Source: Kocuria flava (GTDB lineage Bacteria; Actinomycetota; Actinomycetes; Actinomycetales; Micrococcaceae). From it: DNA of 64,000 nt. The notes beneath the pieces are model-generated. The model saw only the letters and a list, made by a program, of their open reading frames with translations, did not search any database and was not told the DNA's origin. Made by a program: the position numbers and the translations under genes. Numbering within the stretch: position 1 is the first letter of the stretch; every line of letters starts with the position of its first letter. The DNA lies in the NCBI RefSeq assembly GCF_001482365.1, contig NZ_CP013254.1, forward strand, positions 2,976,001 to 3,040,000, read 5' to 3'. Below, piece after piece: positions 55,646-63,680 of the stretch.

Positions 55646-57598
55646 TCACGCGTGGGTGGCATTGATCTTTCTCGCCAGCGCCTCAAAATTGGCCAACGTA
55701 GCGTCGGAGAGCTTCTCGACACGAGCGGGGTCACGCAGGAGGACTTCGGCCGGACGCCAGTGGTCGAACCTCGGCTCGCCGGAGTTCTCCAAGCGCTTCA
55801 AGATGCGCTCATGGTGGTTGGACAAGTCCTTGGCCTTGAGCTTCTTGCCGAACGCCGCGTTGTAGAGCGCGATGTAGTCGTCGACGGAGAAGAGGTCCTC
55901 GATGTCGGCGTGCTTCTGCTCGAGGACAGAGCTGACGAGAACGATGCGTTCGCTGTCAATCTTGTTCGCGTTCATGGCGGCTTCGACCTTTCCGCCGCCC
56001 TCTGTCCCGGAGTCGAGCAGCACAGTGACCGACACTTTGCGTCCGAGAAGAGAGACGAACGCTGGCACGTTGGATGATCCGCCTGCCGGCAGGATGCGCC
56101 ATCGCTCGTCCACGCCCTCGCGTCCGAGATCGCGCAGCCGACGACTGACCAGGTCCAGGAACGCCAGATCAGACGGTCCCTCGACAAGTAGGTTCCGTTC
56201 ACCAATGAAGAGGTTCTGCGTCAGGTCGTAGCCGAGGGCCGCCTGAAGAGGGAACGCACTGTCGTCCCCGACTTCCAGAGCCTCCGACGTAGTCACGGAG
56301 CCGACGTCCTCGCCGCGGTCCTCGACAACGCGAACTCGCTCAATCTGGTCGACCATGAACGGCGAGTGAGTGGTGTAGAGCACTTGGCCTGCCGGCGCGA
56401 GTCGCTCGTTGATGAAGCGCAGGAAGTCGCGCTGGGCCTTTGCGTGCAACGTGAGACCCGGCTCGTCGAGCAGGATGACCACGTTGCTCTCACGGGTCTC
56501 GAACTCGCTGAACGCGGCAAGGAACGAGAAGAACCACCGGTAGCCCGAGGAGCGGCGCGAAAAGTTGTTGGTGAAGTCGTGCTTCCGATCCTCGACACGG
56601 AAGTTCAGGTACCGCACGACGCTGTGCTGACCATGCTGATTAGAGACCGTCTCCGGCTCGGTCATAATCTTGATGCGCAGCTCCGGGTTCGTGCTCCAGT
56701 ACTCCTTCATCTCCCGGGAGAGGTCATTGGAGACCGACTCGAGCTCTGCCGTGCTCGACTCGAAGTTCGAGTCGGTCATGGCGTTCACGTCGGTGTTCGC
56801 GAGCTTCAGCAGCGCGCGAGCGGTCTGCTTCGGCGAGGCCCCCGGATGCTCATCCGACTGCGTCTTCAGCTCAGCAACGTCTACCCGACCCTCGAGGCTC
56901 TGGTAGTCGGTGAACAGGAAGAACTTCGGCAGCCGCGACCAGATCGCAGATTCGGCCACCGAACCAGGACTTCCACCAGCGCCGAGGGAATCAGCGATGC
57001 GATCAAGCACCTCGCCGGTGGGCGTGCCGGGAACTTCCTTAGCAGGGCTTGGTTCGTCCTCTGAAGCTTCGGCGGCGGCTGTGGCGGCGGCGGCCGCAGC
57101 CGCCTCCTCCTTGACGAGAGCCGTGAGAGCCGTCTTCAGTGACGCGACCGTCTCATGTGCCTCGGCAAGAGCCGCGGCATCGCGATGCCCATCGAGCACA
57201 TTGCGCACGAAACGGCGTTCATCAACCTCGACCCTCACCCAATGACTGTCGTTGTAGCGTCGGCCGACCTGAACTGTCCCGGGTGTAACGACGCCCTCCC
57301 CGAGCGCCTCCTCCAACGCTTCGAGGTCCTCCTGGTCTAACTCAAAGGTCGCGTCGATCGGCGACATCGCCTGCAGGTCTTCGTTGCGGCTGTCGCGGCT
57401 GCGTCGCCAGCGCGGGTAGTCGTCGAGCTCGACGAACTTGTCGCCGTAGACCGGATTGAGCCGATAGAGGGCGTCGAGCATCGTCGACTTGCCCGACTCA
57501 TTCATGCCGACCAGGGTGGTGACGTCGCCTTCCACCAGCACTTCGCCCGAGTCCAGCACGTTCCTGTACCGGGACACCCGGAACGATTTCAGCTTCAC
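55646..57598 (-). CDS. OLD-like ATPase with TOPRIM nuclease domain
   Basis: A 650-residue protein. The SMC/ABC-like ATPase has Walker A GMNESGKST (31-39), signature-like FSRRSSGYRWFFSFLAAF (346-363), Walker B VVILLDEP (373-380) and H-loop YTTHSP (408-413). A coiled-coil insert lies at about 140-260. The TOPRIM domain begins LLVEGPSD (Glu473) and continues with VLLDSGTEGG (Asp529) and HADIEDLF (563-570). The second Asp of the usual DxD is Gly531. OLD/GajA-type enzymes are nucleases in phage defence. Codon use is less GC-biased than the backbone. GTG 57598 has GAGG upstream. Confidence 0.87.
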   Translation of the reverse strand: MKLKSFRVSRYRNVLDSGEVLVEGDVTTLVGMNESGKSTMLDALYRLNPVYGDKFVELDDYPRWRRSRDSRNEDLQAMSPIDATFELDQEDLEALEEALGEGVVTPGTVQVGRRYNDSHWVRVEVDERRFVRNVLDGHRDAAALAEAHETVASLKTALTALVKEEAAAAAAATAAAEASEDEPSPAKEVPGTPTGEVLDRIADSLGAGGSPGSVAESAIWSRLPKFFLFTDYQSLEGRVDVAELKTQSDEHPGASPKQTARALLKLANTDVNAMTDSNFESSTAELESVSNDLSREMKEYWSTNPELRIKIMTEPETVSNQHGQHSVVRYLNFRVEDRKHDFTNNFSRRSSGYRWFFSFLAAFSEFETRESNVVILLDEPGLTLHAKAQRDFLRFINERLAPAGQVLYTTHSPFMVDQIERVRVVEDRGEDVGSVTTSEALEVGDDSAFPLQAALGYDLTQNLFIGERNLLVEGPSDLAFLDLVSRRLRDLGREGVDERWRILPAGGSSNVPAFVSLLGRKVSVTVLLDSGTEGGGKVEAAMNANKIDSERIVLVSSVLEQKHADIEDLFSVDDYIALYNAAFGKKLKAKDLSNHHERILKRLENSGEPRFDHWRPAEVLLRDPARVEKLSDATLANFEALARKINATHA

Positions 57599-57636
57599 TA
57601 TGCGACCTCTTTCTCACGCCTGTGTGAACGCTCCTG

Positions 57637-57642
57637 AGCCTA
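57637..57642 (-). promoter_or_regulatory. Possible -10 hexamer TAGGCT for the OLD-like gene
   Basis: TAGGCT on the minus strand in the 150-nt gap before the OLD-like gene would give a leader of about 33 nt. The gene may thus be transcribed alone as well as from the upstream promoter. Confidence 0.3.
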
Positions 57643-57748
57643 CTTGGCTGCACCGTCACTCGTGCCCGCAACGGACTTTTGCGCCGCCTCCGATAGGACG
57701 CTCCCCTGGCTCCGCGACATGCGAGCGCCACGGCAAATGCCATCGCCT

Positions 57749-58915
57749 CTATTTTTCCGCGCGAAACACCCCGGCCCGGACAGCCTCAACAAACACTCGG
57801 GCGGCTGCCTCTCGGGCTCGATTATGCAAGTCGTCCGATTTATCCGCATCCGCGAGATCGCAGACACTCTTGATCACGGTCGCAGGGGTCTTCCTAGTCT
57901 CCGCTGCCCGAATCACTCCGTAAGATTCCATATCGATGGCAGCAAGCTTGCGGTGGATATCGACAAGAGCATCACGACCGGAGCCGTCGGCGATCACCTT
58001 TTCTCCGCAAGCCATCAGCTCTCCGTCCGCGAGGATACTTAGGCCATCGAGATTCTTGGCCAGGACGGAGATCCGGTTGCGAGCATCAGTGTCGCATTGA
58101 TGACTAGCATGTCCGCTCTTCACCCCATCGGGAGTGGTCTTGCCAGGTTCGTAGTAGATGACAGACTGCGGAATGACGACATCAAGGAGGTTGCTCCGTC
58201 CAGGAATCCCTCCGCAGATACCGACGAGGACGACATGTGACGGCTTGCTGCGTCGCATCGCATCCGCGGTTTTCAGTGCAGCCCCGACCGAACCCATCTC
58301 GTGTAGATTCAGCACACGCATCTTCCACGGTGAGCCCTTGTCGTCAAGAAGCACCGTGAGTAACGAGGGCTCGGTTGTCTCCATGTCCAGCGCCGTGAGC
58401 ACGGCGTCGTATTCTTCGGTGAGCGCAGTGACCACCAGGAGGTCAGCACGCTCTGCCGGCACAGCATCCTCGAGTTCGTACAGGGGCACGAGCGTAGCGG
58501 CAGGATTCCGTTCAGCCAGAACAGTCTGCTGACGAAACACATTAGCGTCTGTCCGCCAGTCGCCGTCTTGCATTAGGCAGACAGCGCCGAGTTTGGCTAC
58601 GAGGTCATCGTTCGTGTCGGCGCGGAGCTCAGATTCGTTGACGAGGCTCCTCGCCCGCCCATTGTCTAGTTCAAAGACGTCCAGATACGGTTCAAGATTC
58701 CAAATTGCGTCCATTTCGGCTTGGGAAGCGCGTCGCGGAAGCTCCACGAGGAGATCGATGTCGGAGCGGATGCTACCCGTCTGGTCCTTCCTGGACCCGA
58801 AAAGGTGGACGGTCAGATCTTGGTCACCGAAGATCTCCCCCAGATCAATCGCAAACTCCTGCAGGTCGACCGTCCGGCGAGGAACCTTGCTGTTGCGCTT
58901 GTCTCTGAGTCCCAT
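57749..58915 (-). CDS. Nucleotidyltransferase-nucleoside phosphorylase fusion protein
   Basis: A 388-residue two-domain protein. Residues 15-115 are an MNT-type nucleotidyltransferase: HLFGS (38-41) and SDIDLLVEL with the Asp pair D52/D54. Residues 155-388 are a PNP/MTA-nucleosidase domain: LLVVTALTEEYDAV, GICGGIPG (232-239), AIDMESYGV (326-334) and SVCDLAD (350-356) with the catalytic-type Asp. ATP-cleaving PNP domains are known effectors in anti-phage systems such as Detocs. The NTase-PNP pairing next to an OLD-like nuclease is not one I recognise. ATG 58915 lies 7 nt behind TAGTGT. Confidence 0.85.
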   Translation of the reverse strand: MGLRDKRNSKVPRRTVDLQEFAIDLGEIFGDQDLTVHLFGSRKDQTGSIRSDIDLLVELPRRASQAEMDAIWNLEPYLDVFELDNGRARSLVNESELRADTNDDLVAKLGAVCLMQDGDWRTDANVFRQQTVLAERNPAATLVPLYELEDAVPAERADLLVVTALTEEYDAVLTALDMETTEPSLLTVLLDDKGSPWKMRVLNLHEMGSVGAALKTADAMRRSKPSHVVLVGICGGIPGRSNLLDVVIPQSVIYYEPGKTTPDGVKSGHASHQCDTDARNRISVLAKNLDGLSILADGELMACGEKVIADGSGRDALVDIHRKLAAIDMESYGVIRAAETRKTPATVIKSVCDLADADKSDDLHNRAREAAARVFVEAVRAGVFRAEK

Positions 58916-58922
58916 GGGCACA

Positions 58923-58928
58923 ACACTA
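58923..58928 (-). promoter_or_regulatory. -10 hexamer TAGTGT, leaderless spacing
   Basis: TAGTGT on the minus strand, 7 nt (TGTGCCC) before ATG 58915; likely drives the NTase-PNP/OLD-like module. Confidence 0.5.
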
Positions 58929-59030
58929 CCGAGACACTTCTAAGACCACGTGACGGCGTCACCCTACGGGCTAGGCTCGTACGGGTCGTCGTGGACTAGT
59001 GCCAACCTGGTGTGGCACAGCAGCCAGAGG

Positions 59031-59068
59031 TTAAAGCGCGAAACGGAACTCCACCAAGTTCCGGCACG
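59031..59068 (-). repeat. Boundary repeat, copy B (palindrome / gene-tail relic)
   Basis: CGGAACTCCACCAAGTTCCGGCAC (59044-59067) is nearly identical to copy A. On the minus strand it reads CRNLVEFRFAL-stop after an upstream stop. It lies between the NTase-PNP gene and the left end of the IS21 element. The upstream CAGAGGTTAAA also recurs near 63675. Confidence 0.7.
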
Positions 59069-59170
59069 GTGTCAACGGTCAGCGGGACTTCCCGGTGGGC
59101 GGTCAGGTGATCTCCCCGTCTGCGGACAGCTGATCTCCCTGTCCGTGGTCAGTTGATCTCCCTGCCGGTG

Positions 59171-59953
59171 TCAGTTCAGTGGGACCACCCCGCGGCCGGC
59201 GGTGGCCTCGGTGAGCCGCAGCGAGGTGCCCTCGGTGATGATCACGTGGGCGTGGTGCAGGAGCCGGTCCACGGCTGCGGTGGCCAGGGTCTTGGGCATG
59301 ATCGTGTCGAACCCTGCCGGATGGATGTTGGAAGTCACCGCGAGGCTGCGGCGTTCGTAGGTCGCGTCGACGAGACGGTAGAAGGCCTCGGCGGCGGCCT
59401 GGCCCGAGGGCAGCATCCCGATGTCGTCCACGACGATGAGCTCGGCCCGGGTGATCCGGGCGATGGTCTTGCCGATCGAACCGTCCACTGCGGCCCGGCC
59501 GATCGCGGCGGTCAGCGACTCGAGGGTGAACCAGGAGACCCGCATCCCGGCGTCGATGACCTGGTGGGCCAGGGCCTCGAGGAAGTGGGTCTTGCCGGTG
59601 CCCGATGGCCCTGAGATCGCGAGGTTCTCCGCCCGGCCCACCCATTCCAGGGTGGCCAGGGCGGACTGTGTCGGGGCCGGGATCGAAGAATCGCCTGACC
59701 GCCAGGACTCGAAGGTCTTCCCGGCCGGCAGGCCCGCGGCCTTGCGTCGGGCCGCGCGGGTGGCCTCGTCGCGGCCACGGGCTTCCTCGGCCAGCAGCAC
59801 CCGGAGGACCTCGGTGGGGTCCCAGCGCTGGGAGCGGGCGGTGGCCAGCACCTCGGGGGCGGCCGCGCGCAGGTAGGGCATCCGCATGCGCTTGAGCACC
59901 GCGGCGAGGTCTTCCGGCAGCGGCGGCGCCGTCGGGGTGGTGGCTGTGTTCAT
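59171..59953 (-). CDS. istB: IS21 helper ATPase IstB
   Basis: A 260-residue AAA+ ATPase of the DnaC/IstB family with Walker A GPSGTGKTH, Walker B LIVVDDIG and sensor TSNIHPAGF. It assists IstA in target selection. It overlaps the istA 3' end by 4 nt. Complete. Confidence 0.94.
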   Translation of the reverse strand: MNTATTPTAPPLPEDLAAVLKRMRMPYLRAAAPEVLATARSQRWDPTEVLRVLLAEEARGRDEATRAARRKAAGLPAGKTFESWRSGDSSIPAPTQSALATLEWVGRAENLAISGPSGTGKTHFLEALAHQVIDAGMRVSWFTLESLTAAIGRAAVDGSIGKTIARITRAELIVVDDIGMLPSGQAAAEAFYRLVDATYERRSLAVTSNIHPAGFDTIMPKTLATAAVDRLLHHAHVIITEGTSLRLTEATAGRGVVPLN

Positions 59954-61564
59954 CGGGCGGTCTCCTCGGTCCTGTTAGTCGTGGTGGTTGTGCTGGTTGT
60001 GCTGGTTGTCGGGGTGGTGCCGAAGTCGGCCCAGGAGGCGGTGCCGGGTTGGGCGGAGTGGGTCTCGTCGGCGGCCACGAGCCCGGCGGCGGTGGCCCCG
60101 GTGGCCTGGTGATCGCAGATCGCGGTCAGATCACCCTCGCCGAAGCGCCCGGCGGCCGCGGCTACCCCGAGGGCGGCGTCCACGGGCCCGGCCCCGGTGA
60201 GGGCGGCGAGCTCAACCGCGGCGGCCATCTTCGCCCGGATCCGGGTGGCCCCGGCCGCGGAGGCCTCCACCAGCCACGCGTGCGCGCCGGCGCCCAGGGC
60301 CAGGAAGTCCTTCTCCGCCGCGCTGCGGGGCCGCGGCCGGGGCGGGCGGGGCGCCGGTGGGGTCTTGGGGGTGGTCGAGGTAGTGGGCCAGGTCGATCCG
60401 TGGATTGCCCGGGGTCGAGAGGCGGTGGCGGGCGACCTCGGTGAGCCCGGCACGGCCTGCCGCCCAGCCCGGCATCGTGGGGAGGACGTCGAGGTCGGCG
60501 ACGACCACCAGCTCGGCCCCGGCGACCCGCACCCACACCTCGGCCCCGACCAGGCCCGGCGGGGTGGAGTAGCGCACCGAGCCGAACCGGATGGTCTGGT
60601 CGGTGCCCACCGTGCGGGTCACCCCCAGGGCGGTGGTGTGCGGGGCGGTCGGGGCCACGTGCAGGCGTTGCTGCTCCTCGACCAGCGCCTCGGCGGGAAC
60701 CCGGGCGGTCTCCCGGTGGGTGCGCCCGTTGACCTTGGCGCAGAACGCCGCGCAGGCGGCCTCGAGTGCGGCGAAGGAGGCGTAGTGCTCACGCAGGTTG
60801 GCGTCAGTGGGCACCAGATCGGCCTTGGCGATGCGCACCGTGGACTCCGACCCGCCCTTGGACTGCGGGTCATACGGCACGCAGGTGTGCACCTGGGTGC
60901 CGTAGTGCCGGCCGGCTTGAACGATCTGCGGGTGGCGCACCGGCACCCCGGCCACGTGATCGACGGTGACGGTCCTGGGGTTGTCGGTGAGCACGTAGGT
61001 GGGCACCCCGCCGATGAGGGCCAGGGTCGCATCCAGGCACCCGATCAGCGTCGGGAGGGTCTGGTCCCAGACCGGGATCACCACCCGGTACCGTGACCAC
61101 GCCAGCCAGGCGCAGAACAACCAGGTGCGCCGCGGCGTCCCGTCCACCCCGGGGACCTTCGGGCCTTCGCCCCAGTCGAACTGCAGCCACAGACCCGGCT
61201 CGGTGATCCAGGGCCGGTAGGTGCGCCGGTGCCCGGTGCGCCAGGCCGCCTTCACCTGCGCCACCGCCCGGCGGGTGGTCCGCTCGGTCCCCGGGAACCC
61301 CACCCCGACCAGGCGGGCGTGGACGACGTCGGCGCGGACCGTGCCCTGGCTGCGCTCGACCCACTCCTCGATCTTCGGCAGATACCCATCGATCATCCGG
61401 GGCCGGCGGCCCGGCCCGGTCACCGGCCGGCCCGCCTCCCGGGCGGCGGCGTAGCGCCGGACCGTCTTCGGATCCACCCCGGCCAGGGTCGCGGCCGAGT
61501 GCGCGGAACCGGTGGCGTCATAGGCTTCGAGAATTTCCATGATCTCCCTGTCAGACTTCTTCAT
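59950..61564 (-). pseudogene. istA: IS21 transposase IstA, frameshifted
   Basis: The first frame (from ATG 61564, GGAGGG upstream) has the helix-turn-helix (AATLAGVDPKTVRRYAA) and DDE core (QFDWGEGP, VLTDNPRTV, SKGGSESTVRI) up to HYLDHPQDPTGAP. At about 60330-60355, in a GC run, the typical IstA C terminus (SAAEKDFLALGAGAHAWLVE) continues in another frame to 59950. A single-base indel, programmed shift or sequencing error in the GC run could each explain this. Confidence 0.8.
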
Positions 61565-61754
61565 GCGTCCCTCCGGCGGGTGATGGCTCAAGGTGGTCAG
61601 AGACCTCGAGCGAACCCCCGGAGGGACGTCTGCGGAGGGACCGACACGAGCCCGGCCCCGGGGGCCCAGGACAGGGAGATCAGCTGTCCGTCAGCAGGGA
61701 GATACGTGTCCGCCTACAGGGAGATTGGCATGTCCGCTAGCACACGGACCAACC

Positions 61755-62576
61755 TCAGCGGCCGCTGGGTCGCAACGGCCCGGTCTGATCGCGGGACAGC
61801 CAGTGATGGAGCACATCGGTCCACTCGTCGAAGGCGTCAAGGTGGGCGTCATGGCTGCCGTCGGCCAGATCTACTCTCTCCGTTTCGGGCCTGCGCCGTA
61901 CCAGTTCGTCCTTATCGGCATCGCCGAACATCCCATGCTTTGCGAAGACCGCGAGCGTCGGAACCTGCAGAGCCTCCCACTCCTGCCAGCGCGGTTCATG
62001 GACGGCCTCGATCGTGCGCTGCATGACCGAGGCATCGAAGCGCGGCACCAGGCCATCATCGGTCTGAAGAAGGTCGGCCACCCAGGCATTGACGATCGCG
62101 TCATCACCGAGGAACCCCCGCGCGGCAGCTTCGTCTTCGAACGGCACCGGCCAGGACTCGAAGTAGCTGCCGAGTCCGGCAGCCTCTCCCGGATCGCCGT
62201 TGCCCGCCACGTGCCCTTCCAGCATCACGAGCCCCTCGACCAGGTCTGGCCTCGCCGCCGCGACAAGGAACGCGGTGTGGGCTCCCATCGACTGCCCGAC
62301 AAGCGTCGCCCGCCGCCCAGGGACGAGTTCCTCAATCACTGCGACGACGTCTCCGACGAAGGCATCGCGCGACAGATCATCGGGAAGCCGCGTGCTCGCG
62401 CCGTGCCCCCGCTGGTCTACAAGCAGCACACGATAGCCCGATAGCGCATGCGCCGTGGGCAACAGTTCGCGTGAACTCCCCGCGAGGCCGTGCAACAGTA
62501 CGACGGTGGGGCCATCGCCACCGAGGTCGGTGACCGCGATCCAGACGCCGTCGGAGCGCAGCACTGTGCGGTCCAT
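61755..62576 (-). CDS. Alpha/beta hydrolase
   Basis: The 273-residue hydrolase has HGLAGSSRELLP (oxyanion), VDQRGHGAS, the nucleophile elbow VGQSMGAHTA (Ser) and a late DGSHDAHLD histidine. Substrate unknown. ATG 62576 overlaps the higA stop (TGATG), so it is co-translated with the antitoxin gene. That is an unusual pairing, probably created by insertion. Its 3' end is 10 nt from the IS21 end. Confidence 0.85.
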   Translation of the reverse strand: MDRTVLRSDGVWIAVTDLGGDGPTVVLLHGLAGSSRELLPTAHALSGYRVLLVDQRGHGASTRLPDDLSRDAFVGDVVAVIEELVPGRRATLVGQSMGAHTAFLVAAARPDLVEGLVMLEGHVAGNGDPGEAAGLGSYFESWPVPFEDEAAARGFLGDDAIVNAWVADLLQTDDGLVPRFDASVMQRTIEAVHEPRWQEWEALQVPTLAVFAKHGMFGDADKDELVRRRPETERVDLADGSHDAHLDAFDEWTDVLHHWLSRDQTGPLRPSGR

Positions 62577-62896
62577 CACGTCAAGTGCAGTGGCGTGATC
62601 GCCGCGACCATGTCGCGCAGGCCTCGACGCTCGAGCCGCAGCTCATGGTTCGACTGTAAGTTCATCCAAAACTCCTCGGACGTGCCGAAGTAGCGCGCGA
62701 GCCGGATAGCTGTGTCCTCACTGATCCCGCGCTTGCCGTGCACGATCTCATTGATCCGGCGCGGGGGCACACCGATCGACACCGCAAGCTTGTTTTGCGT
62801 GATCCCGAAATCCTCGATGAAGTCCTCCATCAGGATCTCTCCCGGGTGGATCGTCTCGATCCGATCTGCCTCAGTGGTAGTCGACGAGTTCGACAT
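62576..62896 (-). CDS. higA: HigA-family antitoxin (orphan)
   Basis: The 106-residue VapI/HigA-type protein starts with IHPGEILMEDFIEDFGITQ, followed by an XRE helix-turn-helix (NKLAVSIGVPPRRINEIVHG) and FGTSEEFWMNLQS. ATG 62896 has GGAGG 8 nt upstream and is better than ATG 62911. In intact modules it neutralises the HigB RNase and represses its operon. Here only the last part of higB remains upstream. Confidence 0.9.
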   Translation of the reverse strand: MSNSSTTTEADRIETIHPGEILMEDFIEDFGITQNKLAVSIGVPPRRINEIVHGKRGISEDTAIRLARYFGTSEEFWMNLQSNHELRLERRGLRDMVAAITPLHLT

Positions 62897-62990
62897 CTTC
62901 CGCACCTCCATCTCTCCAGACGAAGCAGGTCCGGCACTGGGTATTCACGCGGATGCTGTGCTCGCTTCGACGATCGCCAACCAACCTTTT
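62871..62990 (-). pseudogene. higB: Truncated higB toxin remnant
   Basis: The minus-strand frame reads LVGDRRSEHSIRVNTQ, then CFVWRDGGAEDVELVDYH and TGA (62871-62873). This is the typical C-terminal third of HigB/RelE-like toxins, overlapping the higA start as usual. The 5' two thirds are missing. The sequence upstream of the remnant belongs to the 3' end of the acetyltransferase gene. Confidence 0.8.
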
Positions 62991-62998
62991 ACGACCGA

Positions 62999-63553
62999 TC
63001 ACCAGGCCCGACCCCGCAGGTCGACCGCACCCACCGGCCAATCGGCGATCTCACCCTCAACCGGCAGGATCAGCAACGGCTGGCCGGGCGGGTCTTCGCG
63101 AGGTCGGCCAGACGTATCGATCGAACGCTCCTCAGCAGAGATCCGAGTCCAGCCGCACGAGGCGTAGAACGAGACCACCTCTTCTCGACAGCCGGGATAC
63201 CCAAATGCGACGCCGTTGGCTCCCCTCATCGACTCCGCAACAGCGCTCATGAGCCGACTCCCGACGCGCTCACCCCTCACAGCATCAGAGATCAGCACTC
63301 CCCCGACACCGCCGATCTCGATCTCAGCACCGCCGACGGCTATCGTCCGCCTCGCCCAGCCAACTTGACCGACGATCTCCCCGCCTCTCCGCGCGATGAC
63401 ATGAAGGGCGTGAGGCGCATACCCGTACGGCTTATCGGGGTCCCACTCACCGAAGTCATCCAGGTACTCGGCATCGAAGAGTCGACGCAACCCCTCGAGG
63501 TCACTGGACGTCAGTTCCTCGTGCGCAACAATCTCGATCGCGACTTCTGGCAT
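62999..63553 (-). CDS. GNAT acetyltransferase, aminoglycoside 2'-N-acetyltransferase-like
   Basis: The 184-residue GNAT protein has HVIARRGGEIVGQVGW, IGGVGGVLISDAVRGERVGS (acetyl-CoA pyrophosphate loop R/GxxG/S), FYASCGW, and an end SGRPREDPPGQPLLILPV... VDLRGRAW. This end resembles AAC(2')-I enzymes. Aminoglycoside acetylation is possible, not proven. ATG 63553 is 7 nt after TAGACT. Its stop abuts the higB remnant. Confidence 0.75.
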   Translation of the reverse strand: MPEVAIEIVAHEELTSSDLEGLRRLFDAEYLDDFGEWDPDKPYGYAPHALHVIARRGGEIVGQVGWARRTIAVGGAEIEIGGVGGVLISDAVRGERVGSRLMSAVAESMRGANGVAFGYPGCREEVVSFYASCGWTRISAEERSIDTSGRPREDPPGQPLLILPVEGEIADWPVGAVDLRGRAW

Positions 63554-63560
63554 GCTTCCA

Positions 63561-63566
63561 AGTCTA
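63561..63566 (-). promoter_or_regulatory. -10 hexamer TAGACT, leaderless spacing
   Basis: TAGACT on the minus strand, 7 nt (TGGAAGC) before ATG 63553. Confidence 0.5.
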
Positions 63567-63680
63567 CGGACGTCGTCATCGTGCATCTGGTCAACATCTC
63601 GAATCGCAGACGTGCCACTTGCCGACCTCGCGCAGGCCACCCTGAAGAGCCTCGATCAAGAGGAGTTGTAGCTTCAGAGG

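Larger units (their letters stand above)
59070..61744 (-). mobile_element. IS21-family element
   Basis: The ends read TGTCAACGGTCAGCGG (left, 59070) and, inverted, TGTGCTAGCGGACATG (right, 61744): TG...CA termini as in IS21. Each end carries three ATCTCC(C)(C)TG-type subterminal repeats (59108-59165 and 61672-61726) that would bind the transposase. istB is intact; istA appears frameshifted. A clear target duplication is not visible. Confidence 0.85.

Noticed and set aside
55018..55734. Minus-strand frame opposite arfB (VPELGGVPLQR...)
   Set aside because: It crosses the accessory boundary, lacks a recognisable domain and overlaps the well-supported arfB; only its short repeat part is of interest.
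50850..55865. Very long plus-strand open frame (1671 codons) opposite the formate dehydrogenase operon
   Set aside because: It is the antisense shadow of fdhA/fdhB in GC-rich DNA: composition is repetitive His/Gly/Arg/Val-rich with no domain, while the minus strand encodes clear enzyme motifs.
61593..62444. Plus-strand frame of 283 codons opposite the hydrolase
   Set aside because: Shadow frame crossing the IS21 end; the minus strand has full alpha/beta hydrolase motifs.
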